Shown: piece by piece, positions 35,422 through 44,554 of the stretch | Numbering within the stretch: the stretch's first letter is position 1 | Layout of the letters: every line of letters starts with the position of its first letter | NCBI RefSeq assembly: GCF_029011175.1 | Contig: NZ_CP118946.1 | Coordinates: forward strand, 2,104,680-2,168,679 | Direction: 5' to 3' | Source: Winkia neuii | GTDB taxonomy: Bacteria; Actinomycetota; Actinomycetes; Actinomycetales; Actinomycetaceae | DNA length: 64,000 nt | The notes under the pieces: generated by a model | Database searches by the model: none | Told to the model about the DNA's origin: nothing | Seen by the model: only the letters and a program-made list of their open reading frames with translations | Position numbers and translations under genes: made by a program

Positions 35422-36631
35422 CGCTCACCTCCGAAAGTTCGACGTCCGTGGCATCTTCGACCGCCTGCCGCGCCTCCGGAACACGAATACGCCCAGACAT
35501 CAGCTCAGGAAGGAGAGCGTCGCGCAACTTTCGCAAACTACGCGTCTCATATTCTCGCTGCTTAGATACTGCGAACAATGGGCGCATCTGGTTATGAAAC
35601 TCGTTCAAACAAGCTTCTTCCGGACAAAAGAATTCGATGGCTTTGATCATCTTAGAGTTAGTTGCCGTAGCTATAGATGAGGTACTTCCCAAAGATCCGT
35701 AATTAAACGATTTCAAGAATGCATAGGCGTATTCACGTAGTGATGGATCTTCGATATGAACAGTTGCGATAGCTTCGTTTGTACACAACGATTCGCCACA
35801 CATCGCTACTCGGCCAACAGTGAGCTTGAAACTCACTAATACATCCCCAGGGTCAGCGACGGGAACCCTATGGCTCAAAATAGCTTTCGAAGTCAAAGAC
35901 TCAGACGTCTCCATTAGGAAAGTCGTGGCTGCCCCCATATCTTTGATTGAAGCCCACCTCAACGATTCTGGGCCTGGTTTCGTAAACCACTCAGTCTCTT
36001 TTCGCGGCGGGGTCCGACCGATAGTCACATCAAAGAATGAGTCTAATCGTCCAACTTTTCCATGCGCTCTGGAAGAGAATTCTGAGAATTTTGCAAGGAC
36101 GAGCGCATCGATCATGCCTATTACACGCTGGTTCGACTCGATTTTGTCGTCAAGCGCGCCCAACGTGGCTGCAATGGCCTGCTGTTCTTTTAAAGTAGGC
36201 AGTTTAACCCGGTAATTCCTTAAAACATCATTCTGTACCCGCTGCCGTCCAGAACTGCCAGTCATGCTTGCGATTGCGACATCTCTTATTTCTGTAGAGG
36301 TTAGCAGGTAATACAAAAAATCAGTTAGGGATTTCCCTTTGGCACCTCGAATAACTATAAATTCTGTAGACCCAAACGCGGCTTTAGAACTATCCTCTCC
36401 ACCTCGATAAATAGAAGTTTTTCCATTTTCTAGGGAGGGCGTGATGCGCGCCATTAGAATATCGCCGTCAAGAAACTTTGTTCCGCCTCGGTATTCTTTA
36501 TTCTCTGTTTTATATACGTCTCTAGTGAATGGCTGTAGTGTTTCCATAGCTACATAAGGGGCTATCACTCCTTTTGCTAATTTAACTTGTGGGTTAAATA
36601 TCGCTGCTTCACCAAGAGCTACGACAGCCAT
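35414..36631 (-). CDS. hsdS: Type I restriction-modification specificity subunit
   Basis: Target-recognition subunit, 405 residues, with two target recognition domains (about 1-150 and 200-345). Each is followed by a conserved helical spacer (LPTLKEQQAIAATLGALDDKIE after the first; a second near the C-terminus ending LRDALLPELMSGRIRV). The start lies within the end of hsdM (13-base overlap). The DNA target cannot be read from sequence. Codon use and GC are lower than the flanking chromosome, typical of exchangeable hsdS genes. Confidence 0.94.
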   Translation of the reverse strand: MAVVALGEAAIFNPQVKLAKGVIAPYVAMETLQPFTRDVYKTENKEYRGGTKFLDGDILMARITPSLENGKTSIYRGGEDSSKAAFGSTEFIVIRGAKGKSLTDFLYYLLTSTEIRDVAIASMTGSSGRQRVQNDVLRNYRVKLPTLKEQQAIAATLGALDDKIESNQRVIGMIDALVLAKFSEFSSRAHGKVGRLDSFFDVTIGRTPPRKETEWFTKPGPESLRWASIKDMGAATTFLMETSESLTSKAILSHRVPVADPGDVLVSFKLTVGRVAMCGESLCTNEAIATVHIEDPSLREYAYAFLKSFNYGSLGSTSSIATATNSKMIKAIEFFCPEEACLNEFHNQMRPLFAVSKQREYETRSLRKLRDALLPELMSGRIRVPEARQAVEDATDVELSEVSGV

Positions 36632-38187
36632 TCAATTTCACCCAGCCTTTGCTTAATCTCATCTTCTAACTCACGCCCACGCTCAAACTCCGCGAACAGT
36701 TCCTCAGTTAACCGTTCGATCTTTTCGTCGATAGGCTCATCATCTTGTTCGGCCTCGGTGATGCCTACGTAGCGTCCAGGTGTGAGCACGTAGTCGTTGG
36801 TGGCGATTTCTTCCACGTTTGCGGCCTTGCAGAAGCCTGGTTCGTCGGCATATTTCTGGTAATCGGTGTTGGATCGCCAGGTGTTGTAGATACCGGCTAT
36901 TTTTGCAATGTCTTCGGTGGTTAGCTCGCGCCGGGCACGAGTGACCATTTCGCCTAAGCCTCGAGCATCAATGAACAGCACCTCGCCTCTACGCTCGCGG
37001 TGACCATTACTGTGGCGGTCTTTGGAGAGGAACCACAAGCTGGCAGGAATGCAGGTGTTTAGGAATAGTTTGTCGGGCAGTGCGACGATACAATCCACAA
37101 GGCCTGCCTCGACTAGTTTCTTTCGAATGTCTGGGTCGGTTCCGTCTGACGAGGACATTGCGCCGTTAGCCATGACAAATCCTGCTGTGCCCTTAGGGGC
37201 TAGGTGGTAGAGGAAATGCTGAATCCAGGCGTAGTTTGCGTTTCCTTCGCGCGGTACCCCGTAAACCCAGCGTGGGTCATCGGCTAAGGATTCGTCCCAG
37301 TAGTCGGAGATATTAAACGGCGGGTTAGCGATAATATAATCCGCGCGTAGATCCGGGTGTAGATCTTCCGTGAAAGAATCCGCTGATTTTGCACCCAAGT
37401 CAGCATCGATACCTCGCAGCGCAAGATTCATTTTTGCTAGCTTCCAGGTGGTGTTCGTGAACTCCTGACCGTAAATCGATAGCTGATTGCGGTTACCGCC
37501 ATGAGCATCCACAAATTTTGCCGATTGCACGAACATACCCCCACTGCCGCAGCAGGGATCCAGCACGCGTCCCTCGTAGGGTTGCAGCATCTCAACGAGA
37601 GTTTGTACCACGCTTCGCGGAGTATAGAAAGCGCCGCCTTCTTTACCAGTTTCTTTACCGGCAAACTGGCCGAGGAAGTACTCATAAACGGACCCGAGAA
37701 CATCGTCCGAACCATGATCGGTTTCGGAGCTAAAACCAATGGTGCCGATCAAATCGACCAGCTCGCCAAGCCGTTTCTTATCCAACCCCTCCCGGCCATA
37801 ATTACGTGGCAATACGCCGCGCAGCGACGGATTTTCGCGCTCAATCAGCTGCATTGCCCGATCAATAAGCTGCCCAATCTCGGGCTGTTTAGCCTGAGCT
37901 TGAAGCTCACTCCAACGTGCCCCTTCGGGCACCCAAAACACGTTGTGGCCGGTGTATTCGTCGCGGTCCTCAAGGAAATCTTCGAACTGATCTGCACTGA
38001 TGCCATCATCGGCCAGTTCTTCTTGAAGGGCTAGTCGGCGTTCTTCGAACCTGTCGGAGACGTATTTGAGGAAAACCAGACCGAGAACAACGTGCTTGTA
38101 TTCGGAAGGTTCCTGGTTGCCGCGTAATTTGTCAGCTGCCTCCCAGAGAGTTTGTTCGAGAGTCTTGACATTCTTCTTAGCGGCCAT
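36619..38187 (-). CDS. hsdM: Type I restriction-modification N6-adenine methyltransferase
   Basis: DNA methylase subunit, 522 residues. It has the N-terminal HsdM helical domain (LEQTLWEAADKLRGN), the SAM-binding motif (VLDPCCGSGGMFVQS) and the catalytic NPPF (IIANPPFNISDYW). Start ATG 38187 overlaps the end of the frameshifted HTH gene by 11 bases. It heads the structural part of the operon hsdM-hsdS-rhuM-hsdR. All catalytic motifs are intact, so m6A modification is expected. Confidence 0.96.
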   Translation of the reverse strand: MAAKKNVKTLEQTLWEAADKLRGNQEPSEYKHVVLGLVFLKYVSDRFEERRLALQEELADDGISADQFEDFLEDRDEYTGHNVFWVPEGARWSELQAQAKQPEIGQLIDRAMQLIERENPSLRGVLPRNYGREGLDKKRLGELVDLIGTIGFSSETDHGSDDVLGSVYEYFLGQFAGKETGKEGGAFYTPRSVVQTLVEMLQPYEGRVLDPCCGSGGMFVQSAKFVDAHGGNRNQLSIYGQEFTNTTWKLAKMNLALRGIDADLGAKSADSFTEDLHPDLRADYIIANPPFNISDYWDESLADDPRWVYGVPREGNANYAWIQHFLYHLAPKGTAGFVMANGAMSSSDGTDPDIRKKLVEAGLVDCIVALPDKLFLNTCIPASLWFLSKDRHSNGHRERRGEVLFIDARGLGEMVTRARRELTTEDIAKIAGIYNTWRSNTDYQKYADEPGFCKAANVEEIATNDYVLTPGRYVGITEAEQDDEPIDEKIERLTEELFAEFERGRELEDEIKQRLGEIEWLS

Positions 38188-38465
38188 TCGACACTCCTTT
38201 TTTCGTGGTTACTGCCCTGTCTTCCTCTTTGTTGGGTACGCTAGCCGATTCCACTTCATAGATGTCTGGCAGCGCCCATTCCAGTGCTTCGCAGATACGA
38301 ACGAGCACGGTAGTTGTTACATTTTCATTCCGACCGAGTTTTCGCGATGGTTGATGCGGAGATCCTTGTCTTGTCGCGCAGGTCTTGTTTGCGCATTCCT
38401 TTGTCAATCAGCGTTTTCCATAGGGGTTTAAAGCTGATCTGGAGGGTTGCGGTTTCCTCAGTCAT
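38177..38465 (-). pseudogene. XRE-type HTH regulator broken by a 1-base frameshift
   Basis: From ATG 38465 the frame reads an HTH start (FKPLWKTLIDKGMRKQDLRD, then KTRISASTIAK) and stops early. The other frame, from the same point, reads LGRNENVTTTVLVRICEALE then ALPDIYEV, the second half of the same domain, down to the stop at 38177. The break is at the run TTTT (38339-38342; AAAA on the coding strand), where one extra base is present. Restoring the frame gives a roughly 95-residue Cro/CI-type regulator. It overlaps hsdM. Could be a real inactivation, a phase switch or a sequencing error. Confidence 0.8.
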
Positions 38466-38529
38466 CGATTTTCTTTTCGTGCCCCGCTACGGTGACATCG
38501 AGTGTTTCGTCATCGATGTGGCGAGCCAT
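38458..38529 (-). CDS. 23-residue leader ORF before the HTH regulator
   Basis: ATG 38529 with a strong AAAGGAGG site. It encodes 23 mostly charged residues (starting MARHIDDETLD) and ends so that the HTH start codon lies within its end (ATGACTGA). It may be a leader peptide that couples translation of the regulator. Size and coupling are the only evidence. Confidence 0.45.
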   Translation of the reverse strand: MARHIDDETLDVTVAGHEKKIDD

Positions 38530-38597
38530 CTCGCCTCCTTTCACCTCTGGTCAAACCGGGGCAAATATCTAGTCTCAAGAAAAAGCCAACCTACTAG

Positions 38598-38622
38598 CCC
38601 GCAGCGTAGAGCTCACTGCGGG
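38598..38622 (-). terminator. Hairpin downstream of the AI-2E-type gene
   Basis: CCCGCAG / CTGCGGG (7 bp, loop of 11) lies between the AI-2E-type gene and the restriction operon, both transcribed leftward. It is likely to end the former. Confidence 0.45.
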
Positions 38623-38789
38623 AAATTCTACCAGTTTGCGTTGGCGAACCAAGGGAAAAACTCGGCGAAAAGGACTAGGTACACGACGTTCCTAGGGAGG
38701 TGATTCGGATGGCAGGACAGAAAACAACTACCGCCCGGTTCCGATGAATGGAAGGTTGGCGGCCGCCACCCCAACAGTAGGAAGGCCTA

Positions 38790-40028
38790 CTAACGGCCGG
38801 CCTTGCCGCTATCAGGGGCATCCGCCCCAAGGTGAGCGGGGCTAGATCCCGAAGCGGTGGCGCCCTCGTTCAGATCGACTTCGGCGCTAACACCGTCAAC
38901 GATCTCGCCGACCGCTGCAGCATTGTCCCCACCCGACATGTCGCGGAAAACCTTGAAGGAAGACCAGACGGCCGCCGTGATGGGCACGGCCAGCAACGCT
39001 CCGGCCACCCCGCCCTGCTGGGCGCCAACCCCCAAGGCGATAATAATGATGATCCCGTGCAGGCTGAGCGAAGAGCCCATCACCTTAGGCTGCAACACGT
39101 AGTGCTCAATCTGGTTCACCACGATCACCACGCACACCAGCACCAGCGACGCCGCGGGACCGCCCGCCACCAACGCAACCAATGCCGCCGCAAGACCAGT
39201 GGTCAAAGCGCCCACGATCGGCACGAACGCGCCAAGGAAAATCATGGCTGCCAGCGGAAACGCCAACGGTACTCGCATGATCAGCATGGCAATCAGGTCA
39301 ACAACGGCAGCGAAGGCCGCGATCAGCACCGTGCCGCGAATGTAGCGTCCCAACACGTGCATCGAGGCCTCCCCTGCAGCGTTTACGCGAACGCGGGCAC
39401 CTCGAGGCAAGAAGTCAACGATGAAATCCCACATCTTGTCCCCGTCCAACAGGAAGAAGAACAAGAACACGATCATCAGCAACGCCCCGGTCATGATCGA
39501 GGTGACTATAGTTACGCCCTCGATCGCACTAGCCCTGGCCGAAGAGGTCTGCGCTAGCTTCCACAGCGAATCCGCGTACTGGGATAGGTGCGAGTGGGCC
39601 AGCGGAATGCCCCAGCTGGACAGGATGTCAACCAGTTCAGAAAAGCCCTGCTGCGCCTTGCGGGTAAGTCCGCTCATTTCGTTCACCACGGTCGTGACAA
39701 TGAACGAGATGGCCCCGGAAAGAATGGCAATAGAGCCAACCAGCGTGATCGCCGCCGCCGCAATGCGGTTCATATACCGACGCAAGAAACGGATGATCGG
39801 ATGCATAGCCGAGGCAATGATCAGCGCAATCAGCAGCGGCAACGTGACCAGTTTCAGCTGGATAAGAATCTTCGAGACCAGCCAGATGGCGGCAACAAGA
39901 ATCATGCCTTGCAGTGCACGCACCGTCGCCCGACCCAGGTCGTCGCGCCACAAAGAGGCCACTGCCGAGAGGTTCCGTCCTGCTCCTTCGGTTGTTACCC
40001 GAGCTTTCTGTTCGCTGGAATGAGCCAT
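38790..40028 (-). CDS. AI-2E family transporter
   Basis: Membrane protein of the AI-2 exporter (AI-2E/PerM) superfamily, 412 residues, with about eight helices arranged as in the family. The conserved GRYIRGTVLIAAFAAVVDLIAM region and the C-terminal VVNQIEHYVLQPKVMG motif are present. The C-terminal tail of about 40 residues is acidic, Ser/Gly-rich and variable. AAGAAGG precedes the ATG. Family members export autoinducer-2 or act as Na+/H+ antiporters; function here is open. Confidence 0.88.
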   Translation of the reverse strand: MAHSSEQKARVTTEGAGRNLSAVASLWRDDLGRATVRALQGMILVAAIWLVSKILIQLKLVTLPLLIALIIASAMHPIIRFLRRYMNRIAAAAITLVGSIAILSGAISFIVTTVVNEMSGLTRKAQQGFSELVDILSSWGIPLAHSHLSQYADSLWKLAQTSSARASAIEGVTIVTSIMTGALLMIVFLFFFLLDGDKMWDFIVDFLPRGARVRVNAAGEASMHVLGRYIRGTVLIAAFAAVVDLIAMLIMRVPLAFPLAAMIFLGAFVPIVGALTTGLAAALVALVAGGPAASLVLVCVVIVVNQIEHYVLQPKVMGSSLSLHGIIIIIALGVGAQQGGVAGALLAVPITAAVWSSFKVFRDMSGGDNAAAVGEIVDGVSAEVDLNEGATASGSSPAHLGADAPDSGKAGR

Positions 40029-40118
40029 CGCATTTCCTTCTTATGAACTACCTAGTTCCCATTTTAGGTTCGCCGCCCCGCCATGCCATCGCGCATCTAC
40101 TCTGCGGGCAAGTACGCA

Positions 40119-41021
40119 TTAGCGGGAAGCCAAGCGGTCGACCTCTTCCATAACAAGGAAGGTAACGCCGCAGATCAACGCCATCATACCGAGGGCGAGC
40201 CCGCCCCCTACCAGGGATCCTTGCCTGGTGAAATGCACTATTAGCAGCGAGGAGCCAACCCCGCCGCGGAAGGCGCTAGAGAGGGCTACGGCAACGGTGG
40301 CCGCGCCCAGGATTGCCACTCCCACGCCGAATAGCGCCCACGAGAGCACCCACCCCCACTGCACGCCCGCGCCCGAGGTGCGCCGCCCGGTCTCTAGCGG
40401 GCTCAGCGCAAGCGCCCAAGTGCCGGCTACCAGCACAGAAGCAACCACGTCGGAACCGTGATGCCACCCGTTCACCAGCGTGGATAGGCCCATGACGGAA
40501 GTGAAAAGCGCCCCCACCCAAGCAATGGGGGAACGCCACCGGTGCGGCACCACCATGATGAGGGCGACCGTGGCCGCAGCGGCAGCAGCCGTGTGCCCGG
40601 AGGGGAAGGAGTTCCCCAACAAGTTTGTGATTCCCAAGGATGGCCGGTACAGCAGGTAGTGTTTCAGCCCTTGCACTGACAGGACCGTGCCCGCCACTAC
40701 TATGACCGCGCGCAGGCCAAGGACGTACCGGCGCCTGCAGAGGGCGACCACCGCTGCCAGGACCATGATGATGACTACGGATGGGACCGACACGGTTCCC
40801 AGTACTGCCTTGTCGTACCCGCCTAGGGTGTCCACCAGTTCGCTCATGGCTTCCATGGCAATGGCGTCTACCAGTTGTCCGATGCGAGTACCGACGAAGA
40901 ACCACCACATGAAGGCCACCGAAGCGGCACACAGAACTACTCCTGCAAAGCGCCGGCCATGACCGCGCGTAGCAGTGGTGCGCTGCGCTTTCTTTGAAGG
41001 ATTAGGGTTACTTGTCGCCAC
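40119..41021 (-). CDS. PAP2-superfamily membrane phosphatase
   Basis: Membrane-bound acid phosphatase of the PAP2 family, 300 residues, with eight or so hydrophobic segments. Motifs are YLLYRPS (motif 1 Arg-Pro), NSFPSGHTAA (motif 2) and VNGWHHGSDVVAS (motif 3, with His and Asp). The Lys-rich N-terminus is cytoplasmic. Likely substrates are phosphatidic acid, undecaprenyl diphosphate or related lipids. GTG start on a leaderless promoter, divergent from the helicase gene. Confidence 0.85.
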   Translation of the reverse strand: MATSNPNPSKKAQRTTATRGHGRRFAGVVLCAASVAFMWWFFVGTRIGQLVDAIAMEAMSELVDTLGGYDKAVLGTVSVPSVVIIMVLAAVVALCRRRYVLGLRAVIVVAGTVLSVQGLKHYLLYRPSLGITNLLGNSFPSGHTAAAAAATVALIMVVPHRWRSPIAWVGALFTSVMGLSTLVNGWHHGSDVVASVLVAGTWALALSPLETGRRTSGAGVQWGWVLSWALFGVGVAILGAATVAVALSSAFRGGVGSSLLIVHFTRQGSLVGGGLALGMMALICGVTFLVMEEVDRLASR

Positions 41022-41028
41022 GAGTTAA

Positions 41029-41034
41029 AGGCTA
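41029..41034 (-). promoter_or_regulatory. -10 of leaderless promoter, PAP2 gene
   Basis: TAGCCT on the minus strand, 7 bases before GTG 41021; no ribosome-binding site. Confidence 0.45.
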
Positions 41035-41063
41035 GCGCGAGTTAACAAGTTTCCGTTTTAGCG

Positions 41064-41069
41064 TAGGGT
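41064..41069 (+). promoter_or_regulatory. -10 of leaderless promoter, helicase gene
   Basis: TAGGGT, 7 bases before ATG 41077; no ribosome-binding site. A GTG at 41068 in the same frame falls on the -10 and is rejected as start. Confidence 0.5.
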
Positions 41070-41076
41070 GTTTTGT

Positions 41077-43551
41077 ATGTCAGATTGGGTACGCTTTGAG
41101 CCAAAGCCAGAAGAGAATATTTGTGACTTGCTGGCCCAGGCGAGCACCAATTTTCCCACGCATGGGGCCGTTCTTCAGCGTCTGGCTTCGCTGGGGAGGA
41201 TCGACAACCGGCTATTGGCGGCCTTTTGGCGCGCGCCGAAGGAAGAGGTGCGCGCGGATTGGCCCAAGTGGGTCCCACATTCTTTGATCGATGCCTACCG
41301 AGGGCGGGGCATTGCGCGTCCGTGGCTGCATCAGGTTCAGGCGGCGGAGGCTATTTGGCGCGGGCAGACCACCGTGGTGGCTACGGGGACTGGGTCGGGT
41401 AAGTCCCTTTCGGTGTGGTTGCCGCATCTGTCTGCCGTACTGGCGGCCGACCAGAAGACCAGTTCTAGGATTTCGCAGTTTCATGCCCGCCCTTGCGCTA
41501 TCTATATGACTCCCACGAAGGCGCTGGCTGCCGACCAGGTGGCGGGGCTGAATGAGCTAATCTCTACCCCTTCGGATCGGCTGCCCATCAGGGTGGGGCC
41601 TGCTGATGGCGACACCGAGGCCGACGTGAAGAGTTGGGTGCGCGAGCACGCCGACGTTATTGCCACTAACCCGGACTATGTGCACCATGTGCTGTTGCCT
41701 TCGGCGCAACGATGGCGGCGGGTGCTGCGTTCCTTGAATCTGATTGTGGTGGATGAGCTGCATTCCTACCGTGGGATCATGGGGGCTCATGTGGCGTGGA
41801 CGGTTCGGCGGCTGTTGCGGTTGGCGCGCCGTTTTGGTGCTAACCCAACTGTGGTGTTTCTGTCTGCGACCATGGCGGACCCTGCCCAGGCGGCCGCCCA
41901 TTTCTTAGGCATTGCCCCAGAAAAAGTGAATGCTATCTGCGAAGATACGACTCCTGCCGGGCGGAAGGCCTTCCTTGTCTGGCGGCCAAAGCAGGTGCAT
42001 ACCGACACCGACGAGGCGGACGAGGAAGAGGGCGTCGATCTGGACGCGCTTCCCCGCCGGTCCACGGTGGTGGAGGCCGGCGAGCTGACCGCCGAACTGG
42101 CGCAGGCCGGCCAGCAGACACTCACTTTTGTGCGTTCGCGGGGTGCGGCTGAAACGGTAGCGGCAGTTGCTAGCGATTATCTTTCGACCCGCGATCCCGC
42201 GTTGATGAGGGCGATTGCGGCCTATCGGGGCGGCTACCTGCCTGAGGAGCGGCGCGCGCTGGAGGCGGCGCTGTGCAAGAGGCAGATGCGCGCCTTGGCT
42301 ACGACTTCCGCCCTCGAATTGGGGATCGACGTGTCGGGCTTGGACGCTACGATCACTACTGGCTGGCCGGGCACGCGCGCCTCACTGCAGCAGCAGTTGG
42401 GGCGGGCAGGCCGGGCGGGTGCCGATGGGATCGGGATCCTGATTGCCGCCGAAAACCCGCTGGACCAGTATTTTTGCGACAATCCGCAGCAGATATTTGC
42501 CGGGGTGGAGGAGTCGATTTTCCCCACTTTGAACCCGTATGTGGTGGGCCCGCACCTGTCCTGTGCGGCAGCGGAGGCACCGCTAACCGCAGCCGACTTG
42601 GATCAGTTGGGGGTTAGCCAGCAGTTGGTAGACCAGCTGACAGCTATAGGGCTGCTGCACAAGCGCGAGGACTCGTGGGTGTGGAATGTGACCCGGCCTG
42701 AACGCCCATGGGATCTGGTGGACATTCGCGGCGGCGGTAAGCCGTTGCAGCTGATAGATGCCAATACTGGCTCGGTTGTTGGTGACGTGGACGAGGCCAG
42801 GGCCGATTCGGTAGCCCACCCGGGCGCAATTTACGTGCACCAGGGCCGGGTCTACCGGGTGCTTGGCCGCGAAGAGGACGTGGCACTGGTGGAGCCGGGA
42901 CCTGCCAAGTTGCGCACGCGCCCTTGGGAGCAGCACAGGGTGCGCATCTTGAACGAAACCAGGCAGGTCGCGGACCCTAGCGGCCTGGTGGACTTCTTCG
43001 TGGGCGACGTAGAGGTGGGTTCGCAGATAATCAGCTATGACCTGCTGCGTCTTCCTGGGCTACAGTTCATTTCCGAAAACCCCTTGTCGCTGCCTGAACG
43101 AATCCTTCCTACCCAAGCGGTTTGGTGGCAACTGAGCGCGGCCGGGATGGCCGAACTTGCCTTGCCGCCCGAGGTACTGGGAGGGGCACTGCATGGGGCC
43201 GAGCATGCCTCGATTGGCATCTTGCCACTGCTAGCCAATTGCGACCGGTGGGATCTGGGCGGACTTTCTACGGTAAGTCACGAACAGTCTGGCAATCCAA
43301 CCGTGTTCGTCTACGACGCCCAACGCGGTGGTGCCGGCTTCGCCTCCTACGCCTATTCGATGGCAGGTAATTGGCTAGGGGCCACCCTGGAACGCGTTAG
43401 CGGGTGCGAGTGCGAATCTGGCTGCCCCCGCTGCATCGTGTCGCCAAAATGCGGCAACAACAACGATCCGCTGCATAAGCAGGGGGCAATTAGCGTGCTG
43501 ACCTTGTTAGTTTCTGCCCTAGCCCGCATCAGCGGGGCCGGCGCGCGCTAG
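41077..43551 (+). CDS. DEAD/DEAH-box helicase with DUF1998 domain (MrfA/YprA-like)
   Basis: Superfamily 2 helicase, 824 residues, related to B. subtilis MrfA (YprA), a helicase for mitomycin-type DNA damage, and to M. tuberculosis Rv3649. Motifs: VVATGTGSGKSLSVWLP (I), YMTPTKALAADQ (Ia), VVDELHSYRG (II, DELH), FLSATMADP (III), TTSALELGIDVSGLDATI (V) and QQLGRAGRAG (VI). The C-terminal DUF1998 region carries a Cys cluster (Cys777, 779, 783, 786 and one near 794) typical of the zinc-binding MrfA fold. Its stop overlaps the convergent Tad locus by 33 bases. Confidence 0.93.
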   Translation: MSDWVRFEPKPEENICDLLAQASTNFPTHGAVLQRLASLGRIDNRLLAAFWRAPKEEVRADWPKWVPHSLIDAYRGRGIARPWLHQVQAAEAIWRGQTTVVATGTGSGKSLSVWLPHLSAVLAADQKTSSRISQFHARPCAIYMTPTKALAADQVAGLNELISTPSDRLPIRVGPADGDTEADVKSWVREHADVIATNPDYVHHVLLPSAQRWRRVLRSLNLIVVDELHSYRGIMGAHVAWTVRRLLRLARRFGANPTVVFLSATMADPAQAAAHFLGIAPEKVNAICEDTTPAGRKAFLVWRPKQVHTDTDEADEEEGVDLDALPRRSTVVEAGELTAELAQAGQQTLTFVRSRGAAETVAAVASDYLSTRDPALMRAIAAYRGGYLPEERRALEAALCKRQMRALATTSALELGIDVSGLDATITTGWPGTRASLQQQLGRAGRAGADGIGILIAAENPLDQYFCDNPQQIFAGVEESIFPTLNPYVVGPHLSCAAAEAPLTAADLDQLGVSQQLVDQLTAIGLLHKREDSWVWNVTRPERPWDLVDIRGGGKPLQLIDANTGSVVGDVDEARADSVAHPGAIYVHQGRVYRVLGREEDVALVEPGPAKLRTRPWEQHRVRILNETRQVADPSGLVDFFVGDVEVGSQIISYDLLRLPGLQFISENPLSLPERILPTQAVWWQLSAAGMAELALPPEVLGGALHGAEHASIGILPLLANCDRWDLGGLSTVSHEQSGNPTVFVYDAQRGGAGFASYAYSMAGNWLGATLERVSGCECESGCPRCIVSPKCGNNNDPLHKQGAISVLTLLVSALARISGAGAR

Positions 43552-43908
43552 CCCGGTTGCTTCCACAGCCACCCCCATAACGCGCACCCCCAACTTGGTT
43601 TGCACTACCGCATCTTGCACCCCACCCTGATCGACCATGTGACAGGAGGACACCCGCGCCCCGGCTTGCGCAGCAAAATCTGCTGCCGCAACGCAACCGT
43701 CCTGCCCATTGATGGCGGCTCCGGCAGCCGCGAGCGCGCCGAAGTCTGCAGCATTTTGGGCTTTGGTTTTTGCTACGGCGGCCACTGTGGCTGCCCCTAC
43801 CAGAGTTAGGCACAGGGCGATGATTGCCACGATGGCTAGCGAGAGCACGGTGCCGGAGCCGCGTTCGGTTTCTACCAGGTAGGTTCTACCGGTGCTTCTG
43901 CCGCGCAT
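43519..43908 (-). CDS. Rv3654c-like TadE/TadG-type secreted protein
   Basis: A 129-residue protein with a charged N-terminus, then GSGTVLSLAIVAIIALCLTLVG, the membrane and prepilin-like segment. The ectodomain contains two cysteines (DGCVAAADFA, VSSCHM). It matches the Rv3654c family (helicase/secretion neighbourhood TadE-like proteins). It is the last gene of the Tad operon, overlapping the TadE gene by 37 bases and the convergent helicase by 33. Confidence 0.85.
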   Translation of the reverse strand: MRGRSTGRTYLVETERGSGTVLSLAIVAIIALCLTLVGAATVAAVAKTKAQNAADFGALAAAGAAINGQDGCVAAADFAAQAGARVSSCHMVDQGGVQDAVVQTKLGVRVMGVAVEATGLARAGPADAG

Positions 43909-44204
43909 TTTGCCATGACCCCCATTCCTTGCAGTGGCCCAGGAAGGGCTTTGGTGGCGGTTGCCCGCACCGAGTTACTTCCCCGGCTGACGTGTACCTG
44001 CATTCCGGCCGTATCTGGGCGGGCTTGTTCGATGCTGACAGCGCGCGCCACTGAACGGGCTACGTTGCAAGCTTGCACTTGGCTAGCTCCGGCTACCCCG
44101 AAGGCAAGCACTATTAGCGCGGTGGCTACTACTGTGGGCAACGCCAGGGCGAGTTCTGCGCTCACCATTCCCTGTTCGCCCACCCTGGCGTTGCCGTTAC
44201 TCAT
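43872..44204 (-). CDS. TadE-family minor pilin
   Basis: A 110-residue pseudopilin. The prepilin-type segment (GMVSAELALALPTVVATALIVLAFGV) carries the Glu typical of position 5 after processing. The ectodomain is short with a cysteine near the middle and near the end. It is part of the Tad pilus operon with 4-base overlap to the DUF4244 gene. A minor pilin role is inferred from the family. Confidence 0.87.
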   Translation of the reverse strand: MSNGNARVGEQGMVSAELALALPTVVATALIVLAFGVAGASQVQACNVARSVARAVSIEQARPDTAGMQVHVSRGSNSVRATATKALPGPLQGMGVMAKCAAEAPVEPTW

Positions 44205-44425
44205 ATGGACAGTGCCTGTTGGATGATCGCGGTGAGGGCGGATTTGATGGCCCCGGATTTGAGCACTGCGATTAGTAGTCCGGCGAACCCGGCCGCGGCA
44301 ATGGTGCCGATGGCGTATTCGGCGGTGGTCATGCCCTCTTCTTTTTGGCTGGGCAAGGCCAACTGTGTACTTACCTGGTAGAGGCGGTTACGTGCGGCTA
44401 CCGCCCATCTTGCTAGCTGTCCCAT
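44201..44425 (-). CDS. DUF4244 Flp-type pilin
   Basis: A 74-residue pilin-like protein. After a 30-residue leader comes the characteristic EEGMTTAEYAIGTIAAAGFAG segment of actinobacterial DUF4244 proteins, then a single hydrophobic helix. This is probably the major pilin of the Tad apparatus. AAGAAGGAG precedes the ATG. The 129 bases between the preceding gene and this one could hold a separate promoter for high pilin expression. Confidence 0.88.
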   Translation of the reverse strand: MGQLARWAVAARNRLYQVSTQLALPSQKEEGMTTAEYAIGTIAAAGFAGLLIAVLKSGAIKSALTAIIQQALSI

Positions 44426-44554
44426 TTGGACTCCTTCTTGTTGTTGGATTGTTTCGCCCTAGGGGCGTGTTTGTAGATTTCCAAATCTGCCCTGCCCACC
44501 CAAGCGACTTTTTTGGCTGCTGTGGATAAGCGGCCGGCGAGTGCCTGTGGAAAC

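Noticed and set aside
38700-38750. Short plus-strand ORF after a GGGAGGTG site
   Set aside because: Only 12 codons; no recognisable product.
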